Of a DNA stretch of 22,775 nt, positions 1-6,091 are shown piece after piece. Where the stretch lies: NCBI GenBank assembly GCA_964626565.1, contig CAZVFX010000113.1:1-22775 (forward strand), read 5' to 3'. How positions within the stretch are numbered: position 1 is the stretch's first letter; each line of letters starts with the position of its first letter. Source of the stretch: CAZVFX01 sp964626565. GTDB taxonomy: Bacteria > Myxococcota_A > UBA9042 > CAIXZC01. The position numbers and the translations under genes are program-made. The notes beneath the pieces were generated by a model. It saw only the letters and a program-made list of their open reading frames with translations, did no database searches and was not told the DNA's origin.

Positions 1-678
1 GAATCCGGTATCGATGTCGGTATCCAGACCCTCGTTGACGGCTCTTAGCGCGTACTTCACCGCGATGGGACTCTTTTCCTTGAGTGCGCCCGCGAACTCA
101 AGACAGTTGTCCATGAGATCGCCAGGCTCTGCCACCGCATTCACCAGGCCGATTTTCAACGCCTCATCCGCGGCGATGATCTTACCCGTGAGGATCAACT
201 CCAGCGCCTTGCCCTTGCCGACGAGACGAGGGAGACGCTGGGTGCCGCCCGCTCCGGGTACAATGCCCAGATTGATTTCGAGCTGCCCGAATTTCGCTCG
301 GGCCGACGCCACACGAAGGGTGCACGCCATGGCGATTTCGCAGCCAACACCAAACGCAAAGCCATTGATGGCCGCGATGGAAGGGACGGGGAGACGTTCG
401 AGCCGGGTCAACGCACCTTGTCTTCGGCGCGAATTCTCCACTCCCTGCAACGGTGTTCGAGTGGAGATCTCCTTGATGTCCGATCCCGCCAGAAAAGACT
501 TTTCACCCGCGCCCGTCAGGATGACGACCCTTACCTCCGGGTCGTTTTCGATGTGGGCCAACGCGGTCTCCAGCCCTGCGACCATGGCGTTGTTCAACGC
601 ATTGTGGACCGCTGGCCGATTGAACGTTATGTACGCGACGCCGTCGCGTTTCTCGAACAACAGTTCGTGGCTAGTCAT
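1..678 (-). CDS. Enoyl-CoA hydratase/isomerase (crotonase family), C-terminus beyond the window
   Basis: Reading the minus strand from ATG at 678 gives 226 codons with no stop before the window edge; the family is usually about 260 residues, so roughly 30 C-terminal residues are missing. Crotonase features are clear: the oxyanion-hole regions AGSDIKE (about residues 65-70) and GFAFGVGCE (107-114), and both hydratase glutamates, E114 (GCEIAMAC) and E134 (LEINLG), spaced 20 residues apart as in true hydratases. The LGIVPGAGGTQRLPR block follows. The protein should hydrate trans-2-enoyl-CoA in the cytoplasm. The start ATG overlaps the stop of the upstream dehydrogenase by 8 nt, so the two are co-translated beta-oxidation enzymes. 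It could act in the lower part of benzoyl-CoA degradation (after ring cleavage) or on ordinary short-chain acyl-CoAs; the substrate cannot be read from sequence. Confidence 0.9.
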   Translation of the reverse strand, partial: MTSHELLFEKRDGVAYITFNRPAVHNALNNAMVAGLETALAHIENDPEVRVVILTGAGEKSFLAGSDIKEISTRTPLQGVENSRRRQGALTRLERLPVPSIAAINGFAFGVGCEIAMACTLRVASARAKFGQLEINLGIVPGAGGTQRLPRLVGKGKALELILTGKIIAADEALKIGLVNAVAEPGDLMDNCLEFAGALKEKSPIAVKYALRAVNEGLDTDIDTGF

Positions 679-1531
679 AGGTGTAGAACCCCCCGGTTTT
701 TCGGCCGGTACGACCGGCACGGACCAGATTCTTGACCCAGACAGGAAGCCGGAACCGGTCTCCCAGTTCCTGGGACATATAGTCGGTGACATGCTCCAGC
801 AGGTGGATGGCGTTCAAGTAGTCGAACAACTCCAGCGGCCCCATGGGATGGCCCAGGCCCAACTTGGCGCCGGTATCCACGTCTTCCACCGTGCCGACAC
901 CCTCCTGCACGATACGGGTAGCCTCCACCACCAGCGCGTTCAACATGCGGTTCACGATAAATCCCGGGCTGTCCGCAGACACAATCGGTTTTTTGCCCGA
1001 CAGTATGGCGAGTTGTTTCACGCTTTCGACGGTTTCGTCGCTGGTCAGAGTTCCCTTCACCACCTCCACCAGCTTCATCACCGGCACCGGATTGAAGAAG
1101 TGCATACCCGCGACCTGCCCGGGCCGCCCGGTGGCCGAGGCGATCTCCGAAACGGACAATGAAGAGGTGTTGGTGAGCAGCAGCGCGTCCGCCCGTTCCA
1201 CCGCTTCGTCCAGTTGCGCAAACAACTTCTTCTTCAGCTTCATGTCCTCGAACACCGCCTCGACTATCACGTCGGCGTCGCACACAAAGTTGAAATCGGT
1301 ATCCATGTCCATTCTGGCAAGGATCGCGGCCTTCTCGGCAGCATCGATCTTTCCCCTGCCAACGAGGAAATCCAGGTTCTTCGCGACCGCTTCCAGCCCC
1401 TGCTCGATGTTGTCCTCACTGACATCTACACCGAGAACCGAGAAGCCGGCCTGGGCGAAAGTCTGGGCGATGCTCATGCCCACCTTGCCTAAGCCCACGA
1501 CACAAATGCGCAGATTCTTGCTGATTTTCAT
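671..1531 (-). CDS. hbd: 3-hydroxyacyl-CoA (3-hydroxybutyryl-CoA) dehydrogenase
   Basis: A 286-residue protein of the usual length for the single-function short-chain enzyme. The N-terminal Rossmann motif is GLGKVG (residues 13-18), with D36 at the end of beta-2 fitting NAD rather than NADP. NTSSLSVSEI (121-130) and HFFNPVPVMKLVEVV (144-158) are family signatures; H144 and E156 form the catalytic His-Glu pair with the standard 12-residue spacing, and N194 lies in the conserved SPGFIVNR segment. It oxidises L-3-hydroxyacyl-CoA to 3-oxoacyl-CoA. It is followed with an 8-nt overlap by an enoyl-CoA hydratase, giving two consecutive steps in one transcript. The ATG at 1531 is preceded only by a G-rich stretch as ribosome site. 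The symbol follows clostridial Hbd and is by family, not proven function; paaH would be equally defensible. Confidence 0.9.
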   Translation of the reverse strand: MKISKNLRICVVGLGKVGMSIAQTFAQAGFSVLGVDVSEDNIEQGLEAVAKNLDFLVGRGKIDAAEKAAILARMDMDTDFNFVCDADVIVEAVFEDMKLKKKLFAQLDEAVERADALLLTNTSSLSVSEIASATGRPGQVAGMHFFNPVPVMKLVEVVKGTLTSDETVESVKQLAILSGKKPIVSADSPGFIVNRMLNALVVEATRIVQEGVGTVEDVDTGAKLGLGHPMGPLELFDYLNAIHLLEHVTDYMSQELGDRFRLPVWVKNLVRAGRTGRKTGGFYTYD

Positions 1532-1558
1532 GTCAGACCCCCGCTGTTATCAACGCAT

Positions 1559-1588
1559 AGTAGAGCAGTCGGAAGGGGACTATGTCAA
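1559..1588 (-). promoter_or_regulatory. Candidate sigma-70 promoter for the hbd/crotonase pair
   Basis: On the minus strand a perfect -35 TTGACA (1583-1588) is followed after 18 nt by TCTACT (1559-1564), a 4-of-6 match to the -10 consensus. It lies between the cytochrome terminator hairpin and the hbd start, giving a leader of about 20-25 nt. An alternative -10, TACTAT, lies two nt further on at a less favourable 20-nt spacing. Confidence 0.4.
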
Positions 1589-1603
1589 GGGTGGGGTAAG
1601 ATA

Positions 1604-1637
1604 CTCCCGGGGGCCGAGATGGAAAGGCCCCCGGGAG
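1604..1637 (-). terminator. GC-rich perfect hairpin downstream of the 16-heme cytochrome gene
   Basis: CTCCCGGGGGCC (1604-1615) and GGCCCCCGGGAG (1626-1637) are a perfect 12-bp inverted repeat around a 10-nt loop, 23 nt past the cytochrome stop codon. A smaller inverted repeat, CTCCC-TAAA-GGGAG (1639-1652), sits just before it in the direction of transcription. The strong stem argues for a terminator or 3' stabiliser of the cytochrome mRNA. No run of T follows on the minus strand, so simple intrinsic termination is not certain. Confidence 0.6.
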
Positions 1638-1660
1638 CCTCCCTAAAGGGAGTGTGGCGA

Positions 1661-4012
1661 CTACGGGTGGATAGCGGAAACGCCATCCAGCACCCAGGCC
1701 TCGTCCTTATCGTCGTGGCACTGGATACAGGCGAAGGACGCGGGGACGTCCTGCGCCAGCTCTGCCCCCTCATCGTTGGTATACGTGAGGCTGGCACCGG
1801 CCTCGGTGTTCAGCCTGAAGATGTGGTTAGGGATGTCGCCGTACGTCAACGACCCGATGGTCTGGGACGTGGCCGACTTCACCACCTTGGACATGTGGCA
1901 CTTGATGCAGTCAGCGCCCTTGGCCTTGTGGCTGTGCTCCGCCTTGTCGGCGTGGCAATCGGTGCAGGAACTCCTGACCCCGTCGCCCGGCGCCTCGTCG
2001 TCGTACTTGGTCGACGAGTGCGCGTCGTGGCAACCGCCGCAACCGAGGCTGCCGTGGGGGCCCCACATCAACTCCTGGTACTGCTCGTGGTGCTTGATCA
2101 GGCCGCCCTTGGCCGGAATGGTGGCGAAATCACTGCCACGGGTGTGGCACTGGCCGCAGGTCATGGCTGAAGGGGAACCGTTGATGGTCGCCGCAGTGGG
2201 CGAACTCACGTGCGCGCTACCCGGACCGTGGCAACCTTCGCAGGTAACGCCGGCATCGACAAACGTCCCGTGGATGCCCGGAAGGTCATCCTGGTGGGGT
2301 CCGTCTTCACCGGTCGCAACCCAGCCGGTGGTGTGGCAGGTGCCGCAGGTGTACGGTTTCATCTCGCCGGTGTGGTACGAGCCCCAGCCCATGGTGTCCA
2401 GGTTGTACTGAACTCCGGGGTTGGCTTCGTCACCAGTGACGATGTAGCCGTCGCTGTTCATGAAACGGGCCTTCCAGCCATAGCCGCCGATGACGTAGGT
2501 GATGTCCGCCCAGGTGAGACCCTGGTCCGGAGGTACGTCGGGCACCGCGCTGTAAGGATACACCGGGGGCTCGCCGTCAACCTTGTTCAATTTGAACGGG
2601 TGGCCGCTGGCCTCGAAGTTCTCGATGATCTCCGGGTTCTTGCCGGAGTGGCAACCCGTGCAGGATGCCGAACCCTTGTACGTCAGGGCCGTGCCGCCGT
2701 GGACCTTCGGATAGTTCACCTGGGCCCAGTTGGCGTCCTTGTTGTCGTGGCACTTGAGGCAGGCGAACTTCACGGGAACTCCGTCGTTCGCCCACTCCTT
2801 GCCCTCGTCATCCTTGGATGAAAGGGTTGCGCCCGGGTCGGTTGCGATCCGGAAGAGGTGGGCCTTGATGTCGCCGTACTTGAGACCGCCCTTAGTAGTC
2901 GAAACCGCGGACTTCACGACTTCGGCCATGTGGCAGTCTACGCAGCTCACACCCTTCTCCGCGTGGCTGTTCGCGACCTGGTCGCCGTGGCACTCGCTGC
3001 ACTGCTTGCGAACGCCCTCGCCCGGAGCTTCGGCATCATACTTGGTTGACGCGTGCGGGTCGTGGCACACGGAGCACTCCATGGCGCCGTGCGGAGAAGC
3101 CAGCAGCTCCTGGTACTGCTCGTGGTGACGAATCAGGCCGCCCTTGGCAGGGATCTTGGCCATGTCATCGCCTCGGGAGTGGCACTTGCCGCAGCTATCG
3201 GCCATTCCGGGCTTGGCAATGTTGTCAGCAGTCGGAGCGGCCGCGTGCTCGCCACCGGCGCCGTGGCAACCTTCGCAACGCACGCCGGGTTCCGAGAAGG
3301 TACCGTGCATGCCGGCCAGATCATCCTGATTCGGGCCGTCGGGGCCGGTGGCCGTCCAGCCGGTGGTATGGCAGGAACCGCAGGTGTACGGCTTTTCTTC
3401 GCCGGTGTGATAGGAGCCCCACCCTTCGGTGGCCAGGTTGTACTGCACCCCGGGGAGTTCTTCGGAACCGGTGACGATGTAGCCGTCGCTGTTGATGAAC
3501 CGCGCCTTCCAGCCGTAGCCGCCGATGACGTAGGTTACATCATCCCAGGTGATCCCCTGATCGGGAGGCACATTCGGTACGCTGCTGTAGGGATACTCCG
3601 GAGGCCCGCCGTCAACCTTGTTCAGCTTGAACGGGTGGCCGCTGGCATGATAAGCCTCAATCAGATCACCGTCGGTGTCCTGATGGCAGCTTATGCATGT
3701 CGCTTCTCCCACATAGCCCATCGGTGGGTCCACAACATCCTCTTCAATCGGGACATCCTCCTCAATCGGGACATCCTCCTCAATCGGGACATCTTCCGCA
3801 ACCGGAACATCTTCCGCAACCGGGACATCTTCGCCCACCGGGACATCTTCGCCCACCGGGACATCTTCCCCAACCGGAACATCCTCGCCCACCGGAGCGT
3901 CGCCGGTAACGACATCCCCCGCAGTTGCATCCCCATCGTCTTTCTTGTCATCGCCACCGCAAGCAACCAGCAGCAAGACCGAAAGGATCGCAAGGAACCG
4001 CATCTTCTTCAT
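1661..4012 (-). CDS. 16-heme c-type cytochrome lipoprotein made of two tandem octaheme modules
   Basis: Start chosen at ATG 4012 (783 residues), because GGGGAGGAAAGAC precedes it and residues 1-18 then form a lipoprotein signal ending in LLLVAC (lipidated C18); an in-frame ATG at 4153 would give an unconvincing N-terminus lying upstream of the sigma-54 promoter. After the signal comes an acidic linker with nine hexapeptides of the VPVGED/VPVAED/VPIEED type (residues 39-92). Then 16 CxxCH motifs occur as eight plus eight in the same order in two modules offset by exactly 345 residues (first cysteines C106 and C451). Each module repeats the blocks GHPFKLNKVDG, TYVIGGYGWKARF, PYTCG(S/T)CHTTGW and KGGLI(R/K)HHEQYQEL. 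The protein should be membrane-anchored on the outer side and carry electrons; its partner is unknown. It has its own sigma-54 promoter and follows a heme-sensor two-component system. No catalytic function is claimed. Confidence 0.93.
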   Translation of the reverse strand: MKKMRFLAILSVLLLVACGGDDKKDDGDATAGDVVTGDAPVGEDVPVGEDVPVGEDVPVGEDVPVAEDVPVAEDVPIEEDVPIEEDVPIEEDVVDPPMGYVGEATCISCHQDTDGDLIEAYHASGHPFKLNKVDGGPPEYPYSSVPNVPPDQGITWDDVTYVIGGYGWKARFINSDGYIVTGSEELPGVQYNLATEGWGSYHTGEEKPYTCGSCHTTGWTATGPDGPNQDDLAGMHGTFSEPGVRCEGCHGAGGEHAAAPTADNIAKPGMADSCGKCHSRGDDMAKIPAKGGLIRHHEQYQELLASPHGAMECSVCHDPHASTKYDAEAPGEGVRKQCSECHGDQVANSHAEKGVSCVDCHMAEVVKSAVSTTKGGLKYGDIKAHLFRIATDPGATLSSKDDEGKEWANDGVPVKFACLKCHDNKDANWAQVNYPKVHGGTALTYKGSASCTGCHSGKNPEIIENFEASGHPFKLNKVDGEPPVYPYSAVPDVPPDQGLTWADITYVIGGYGWKARFMNSDGYIVTGDEANPGVQYNLDTMGWGSYHTGEMKPYTCGTCHTTGWVATGEDGPHQDDLPGIHGTFVDAGVTCEGCHGPGSAHVSSPTAATINGSPSAMTCGQCHTRGSDFATIPAKGGLIKHHEQYQELMWGPHGSLGCGGCHDAHSSTKYDDEAPGDGVRSSCTDCHADKAEHSHKAKGADCIKCHMSKVVKSATSQTIGSLTYGDIPNHIFRLNTEAGASLTYTNDEGAELAQDVPASFACIQCHDDKDEAWVLDGVSAIHP
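1664..3715 (-). repeat. Internal tandem duplication of an octaheme module (period 1035 bp)
   Basis: Module 1 spans 2681-3715 (residues 100-444) and module 2 spans 1664-2680 (residues 445-783). Corresponding heme cysteines fall at 3695-3697 and 2660-2662, a shift of 1035 bp or 345 codons. Heme order, inter-heme spacing and most non-heme blocks are preserved, so one module arose by duplication of the other. Divergence is visible throughout (for example CISCH against CTGCH, CSVCH against CGGCH), so this is not a recent copy. Confidence 0.9.
3737..3898 (-). repeat. 18-bp minisatellite encoding nine VP(V/I)(G/A/E)ED hexapeptides
   Basis: Nine consecutive 18-nt units encode residues 39-92 of the cytochrome: four PVGED units, then two PVAED, then three PIEED. 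The grouping of identical variants is what unit-by-unit slippage or unequal crossing-over produces. At the protein level the result is a proline/acid-rich, probably extended spacer between lipid anchor and first heme module. Confidence 0.9.
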
Positions 4013-4087
4013 GTCTTTCCTCCCCGTAATTGCCAATAAGAAACGCCCCACAAGAACAGGGCGATACCAATTCCCAGTTCTACTATC

Positions 4088-4102
4088 GCAACATGCGTGC
4101 CA
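4088..4102 (-). promoter_or_regulatory. Sigma-54 (-24/-12) promoter of the 16-heme cytochrome gene
   Basis: The minus strand reads TGGCACGCATGTTGC, matching the RpoN consensus TGGCAC-N5-TTGC at every specified base, with exactly 10 bp between the -24 GG and the -12 GC. Transcription would begin about 12 nt past the GC, near 4076, giving a leader of about 64 nt. An NtrC-type activator is encoded about 0.7 kb upstream in the same direction. Confidence 0.85.
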
Positions 4103-4178
4103 AAGGTGAGAATCGCCCAACTGACTGCAATGTAACCAGAAATAGCCATTCACACTGAGTGATGAAGCTTGTCAGATC

Positions 4179-4191
4179 TGAGAATTTCTCA
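4179..4191. promoter_or_regulatory. Palindrome upstream of the cytochrome promoter, possible activator site
   Basis: TGAGAA-T-TTCTCA is a perfect 6-bp-arm inverted repeat about 77 bp upstream of the -24 element and overlapping the stop codon of the receiver gene; CAGATCTG (4173-4180) abuts it. The position suits an enhancer-type site for a sigma-54 activator, but no second copy was found near the other sigma-54 promoter, so the assignment is weak. Confidence 0.25.
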
Positions 4192-4617
4192 ACGATGTCC
4201 CGATTTCAGGGCGGCAACTTCCTGCTTCAACTGCTCCAGTTCCGCCTTCAAGGCATGCCTCTCGATCGCACGCTCGGCAACGATTAGAATCTCGTCGGAA
4301 GAGAACGGCTTGGTGAGGTATTCACTGGCCCCCAGCTTCATCGCTTTCACTACCGTTTCCGCATTACCGTGGGCGGTCATCATTACTACCGGCAACCGAG
4401 GATACCCCAGCCTGGCCTTCTGGAGCACCGCAAAACCGTCCAGGCCCGGCATCTTGATATCCACGAGAACCAGGGTTACCCGACGGCGGCTGAGCACGGC
4501 AAGACCTTCTTCCCCGGTGCTGGCCGTGACCGTTTCGTAACCGGCCTTCTGAAAGATCCTGGTAAGGTGCTTGCAGGTGATTCTCTCGTCGTCAATGATG
4601 AGAACGGACCGTTTCAT
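4189..4617 (-). CDS. Stand-alone response-regulator receiver protein, paralogue of the adjacent NtrC-type regulator
   Basis: A 142-residue protein holding one receiver domain: acidic pair D9-D10, phospho-acceptor D53 (LVDIKMPG), T81 and K103 (LTKPF), all conserved, so it should be phosphorylatable. A charged, probably coiled-coil tail (about 118-138) follows and the protein ends. It aligns without gaps to the receiver and linker of the 451-residue regulator encoded next to it: the first 10 residues are identical and D53, T81 and K103 have the same numbers. It lacks the AAA+ and HTH domains, so it cannot activate sigma-54 RNA polymerase itself. It may act as a phosphate sink, a competing partner, or a heterodimer subunit of the full-length regulator. 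It has its own sigma-54 promoter and is followed by the cytochrome gene. Confidence 0.93.
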   Translation of the reverse strand: MKRSVLIIDDERITCKHLTRIFQKAGYETVTASTGEEGLAVLSRRRVTLVLVDIKMPGLDGFAVLQKARLGYPRLPVVMMTAHGNAETVVKAMKLGASEYLTKPFSSDEILIVAERAIERHALKAELEQLKQEVAALKSGHR

Positions 4618-4671
4618 ATTCCCGCCGGCTCCAGGTTCGTGATTGCCAGAACCCGATCGGTTTAATACGAA

Positions 4672-4686
4672 GCAACATACGTGCCA
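4672..4686 (-). promoter_or_regulatory. Sigma-54 (-24/-12) promoter of the stand-alone receiver gene
   Basis: The minus strand reads TGGCACGTATGTTGC, a full match to the RpoN consensus with correct GG-to-GC spacing. It differs from the cytochrome promoter at one position of 15, and the flanking TT before it is also shared. Predicted transcription starts near 4660, about 43 nt before the ATG at 4617. It lies in the 115-nt gap after the NtrC-type regulator, so the kinase/regulator operon may activate this gene in turn. Confidence 0.85.
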
Positions 4687-4732
4687 AACGCTGAGAGGGG
4701 GATTATCCGGGTCAAAAGCGGGTGAAGCGCGG

Positions 4733-6088
4733 TCAGTCCTGTTTCCCCGGTTTCAACTTGTACTGGGACAGCTTGCGATAGAGGGTCTTGGAAGACGCCC
4801 CGGCTTCCTCGGCGGCCCGGCTTACGTTTCCATCGTGCCGCAGGAGGAGTTCGGCGAGATAATTCTCCTCATTCAGAGCGAGCCAGCGTTCCAGAGTCAT
4901 GCCGGCCACCGGCTGTCTTACCTGCTGGTCTTCCCGCAGGTCAACGTCGCCGATTATGTTCTCCTTGTTGAGGAGCACCGCGCGTTCAATGATGTTCTCC
5001 AGCTCCCTTACGTTGCCCGGCCAGGGATAGTTCAACATCTTGTTCAGCGCCTTCTGGGAGAACCCCTCCAGAGGCCGGTTGAATTTCTCGGAGAAGCGAT
5101 TGAGGAAATGGGTGGCGAGCAGGTGAAGATCGCCTTTGCGGTGGCGCAGCGGCGGGATGTTAACCGGGACCACGTTGATGCGATAGTAGAGGTCTTCCCG
5201 GAAGATGCCTTCCTCCACCAGTTGGACAAGATCCCGGTTGGTTGCAGCGATGATTCTGACGTCAACTTTGATGCTGTCGGTCCCGCCCACGCGCTCGAAC
5301 TCACGCTCTTCCAGCACTCTGAGCAGCTTGATCTGCATCGCTTCCGAGATGTTGCCGATTTCGTCGAGAAAAAGGGTGCCGTCGTGGGCGACCTCGAATC
5401 TTCCCCGCTTCTGCCGGATCGCACCGGTAAAGGACCCTTTTTCGTGACCGAACAACTCGCTCTCCAGCAACGTCTCGCTGATGGCGCCGCAGTTGATGGA
5501 TACGAACCGCTTGTTGCGCCTTGGGCTGTTGTAGTGCAGCGCACTGGCGATGAGCTCCTTGCCGGTGCCCGTTTCGCCGTAGATGAGCACGGTGGCATCG
5601 GTCGCGGCCACCGCCTTGATCAGTTCGAAGATCTCCAGCATCTTCTTATCTTTGCTGATGATCCGGTCGAACGAGTATTCTTTAAGGATCTCTTCTCTCA
5701 GTTGGGCGACCTCGGATTTCAGCGCTTCCCGCTCGATGGCCCGCTCCGCGACGATGAGGATCTCTTCGCTGGAAAACGGCTTTGTGAGATAGTCGCTGGC
5801 ACCCAGTTTCATCGCTCTGACGGCCGTCTCAATGGTTCCGTGTGCAGTCATCACCACAGTAGGCAGATCCGCATACTTGAGTTTTACCTCTTTCAACACA
5901 CTCAGACCGTCCATGCCGGGCATTTTGAGGTCCACCACCACCAGGTTGACCTCCCGGTCGGCCAGAATGTCCAGCCCATCCTCCCCGGTGTGTGCGGTCA
6001 CCGTCTCGTACCCTTCTTTGCCGAAAATCCTGGTCAGGTGCTTGCAGGTGATTTTCTCGTCGTCAATAATAAGTACTGATCTCTTCAT
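4733..6088 (-). CDS. NtrC-family sigma-54-dependent response regulator
   Basis: A 451-residue protein with the complete three-domain plan. Receiver: D9-D10, D53, T81, K103. AAA+ domain (about 141-370): Walker A GETGTGKE (171-178), sigma-54 contact loop GSFTGA (218-223, with S in place of the usual A), Walker B GTLFLDEI (237-244), arginine-rich sensor region and WPGNVREL (356-363). A Fis-type HTH lies at about 420-442 (NVSRAAEEAGASSKTLYRKL). On phosphorylation it should drive open-complex formation by RNA polymerase-sigma-54. It starts 3 nt after the stop of the histidine kinase, so the two are a cognate pair. The two sigma-54 promoters downstream (4672-4686, 4088-4102) are the obvious targets. 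Geobacter also has an NtrC-type pair (BamVW) linked to benzoate genes, so an extra role at bam promoters is possible but not shown. Confidence 0.95.
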   Translation of the reverse strand: MKRSVLIIDDEKITCKHLTRIFGKEGYETVTAHTGEDGLDILADREVNLVVVDLKMPGMDGLSVLKEVKLKYADLPTVVMTAHGTIETAVRAMKLGASDYLTKPFSSEEILIVAERAIEREALKSEVAQLREEILKEYSFDRIISKDKKMLEIFELIKAVAATDATVLIYGETGTGKELIASALHYNSPRRNKRFVSINCGAISETLLESELFGHEKGSFTGAIRQKRGRFEVAHDGTLFLDEIGNISEAMQIKLLRVLEEREFERVGGTDSIKVDVRIIAATNRDLVQLVEEGIFREDLYYRINVVPVNIPPLRHRKGDLHLLATHFLNRFSEKFNRPLEGFSQKALNKMLNYPWPGNVRELENIIERAVLLNKENIIGDVDLREDQQVRQPVAGMTLERWLALNEENYLAELLLRHDGNVSRAAEEAGASSKTLYRKLSQYKLKPGKQD

Positions 6089-6091
6089 CCC

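Noticed and set aside
2030..2160. TGGCAC-containing motifs inside the cytochrome gene as further sigma-54 promoters
   Set aside because: They come from Cys-His codons of CxxCH motifs and lack the correctly spaced TTGC.
3737..3898. CRISPR-like array in the 18-bp repeats
   Set aside because: The units are directly adjacent with no spacers, in frame, and encode the hexapeptide linker of the cytochrome.
4013..4153. An upstream in-frame start giving a 47-residue N-terminal extension of the 16-heme cytochrome
   Set aside because: The extension would destroy the lipoprotein signal and begins upstream of the sigma-54 promoter; ATG 4012 has a good ribosome site.
4643..6079. A 478-codon plus-strand open frame opposite the NtrC-type regulator
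   Set aside because: It has no domain signatures and mirrors a gene with a complete receiver, AAA+ and HTH plan on the other strand; GC-rich codon bias keeps the antisense frame open.
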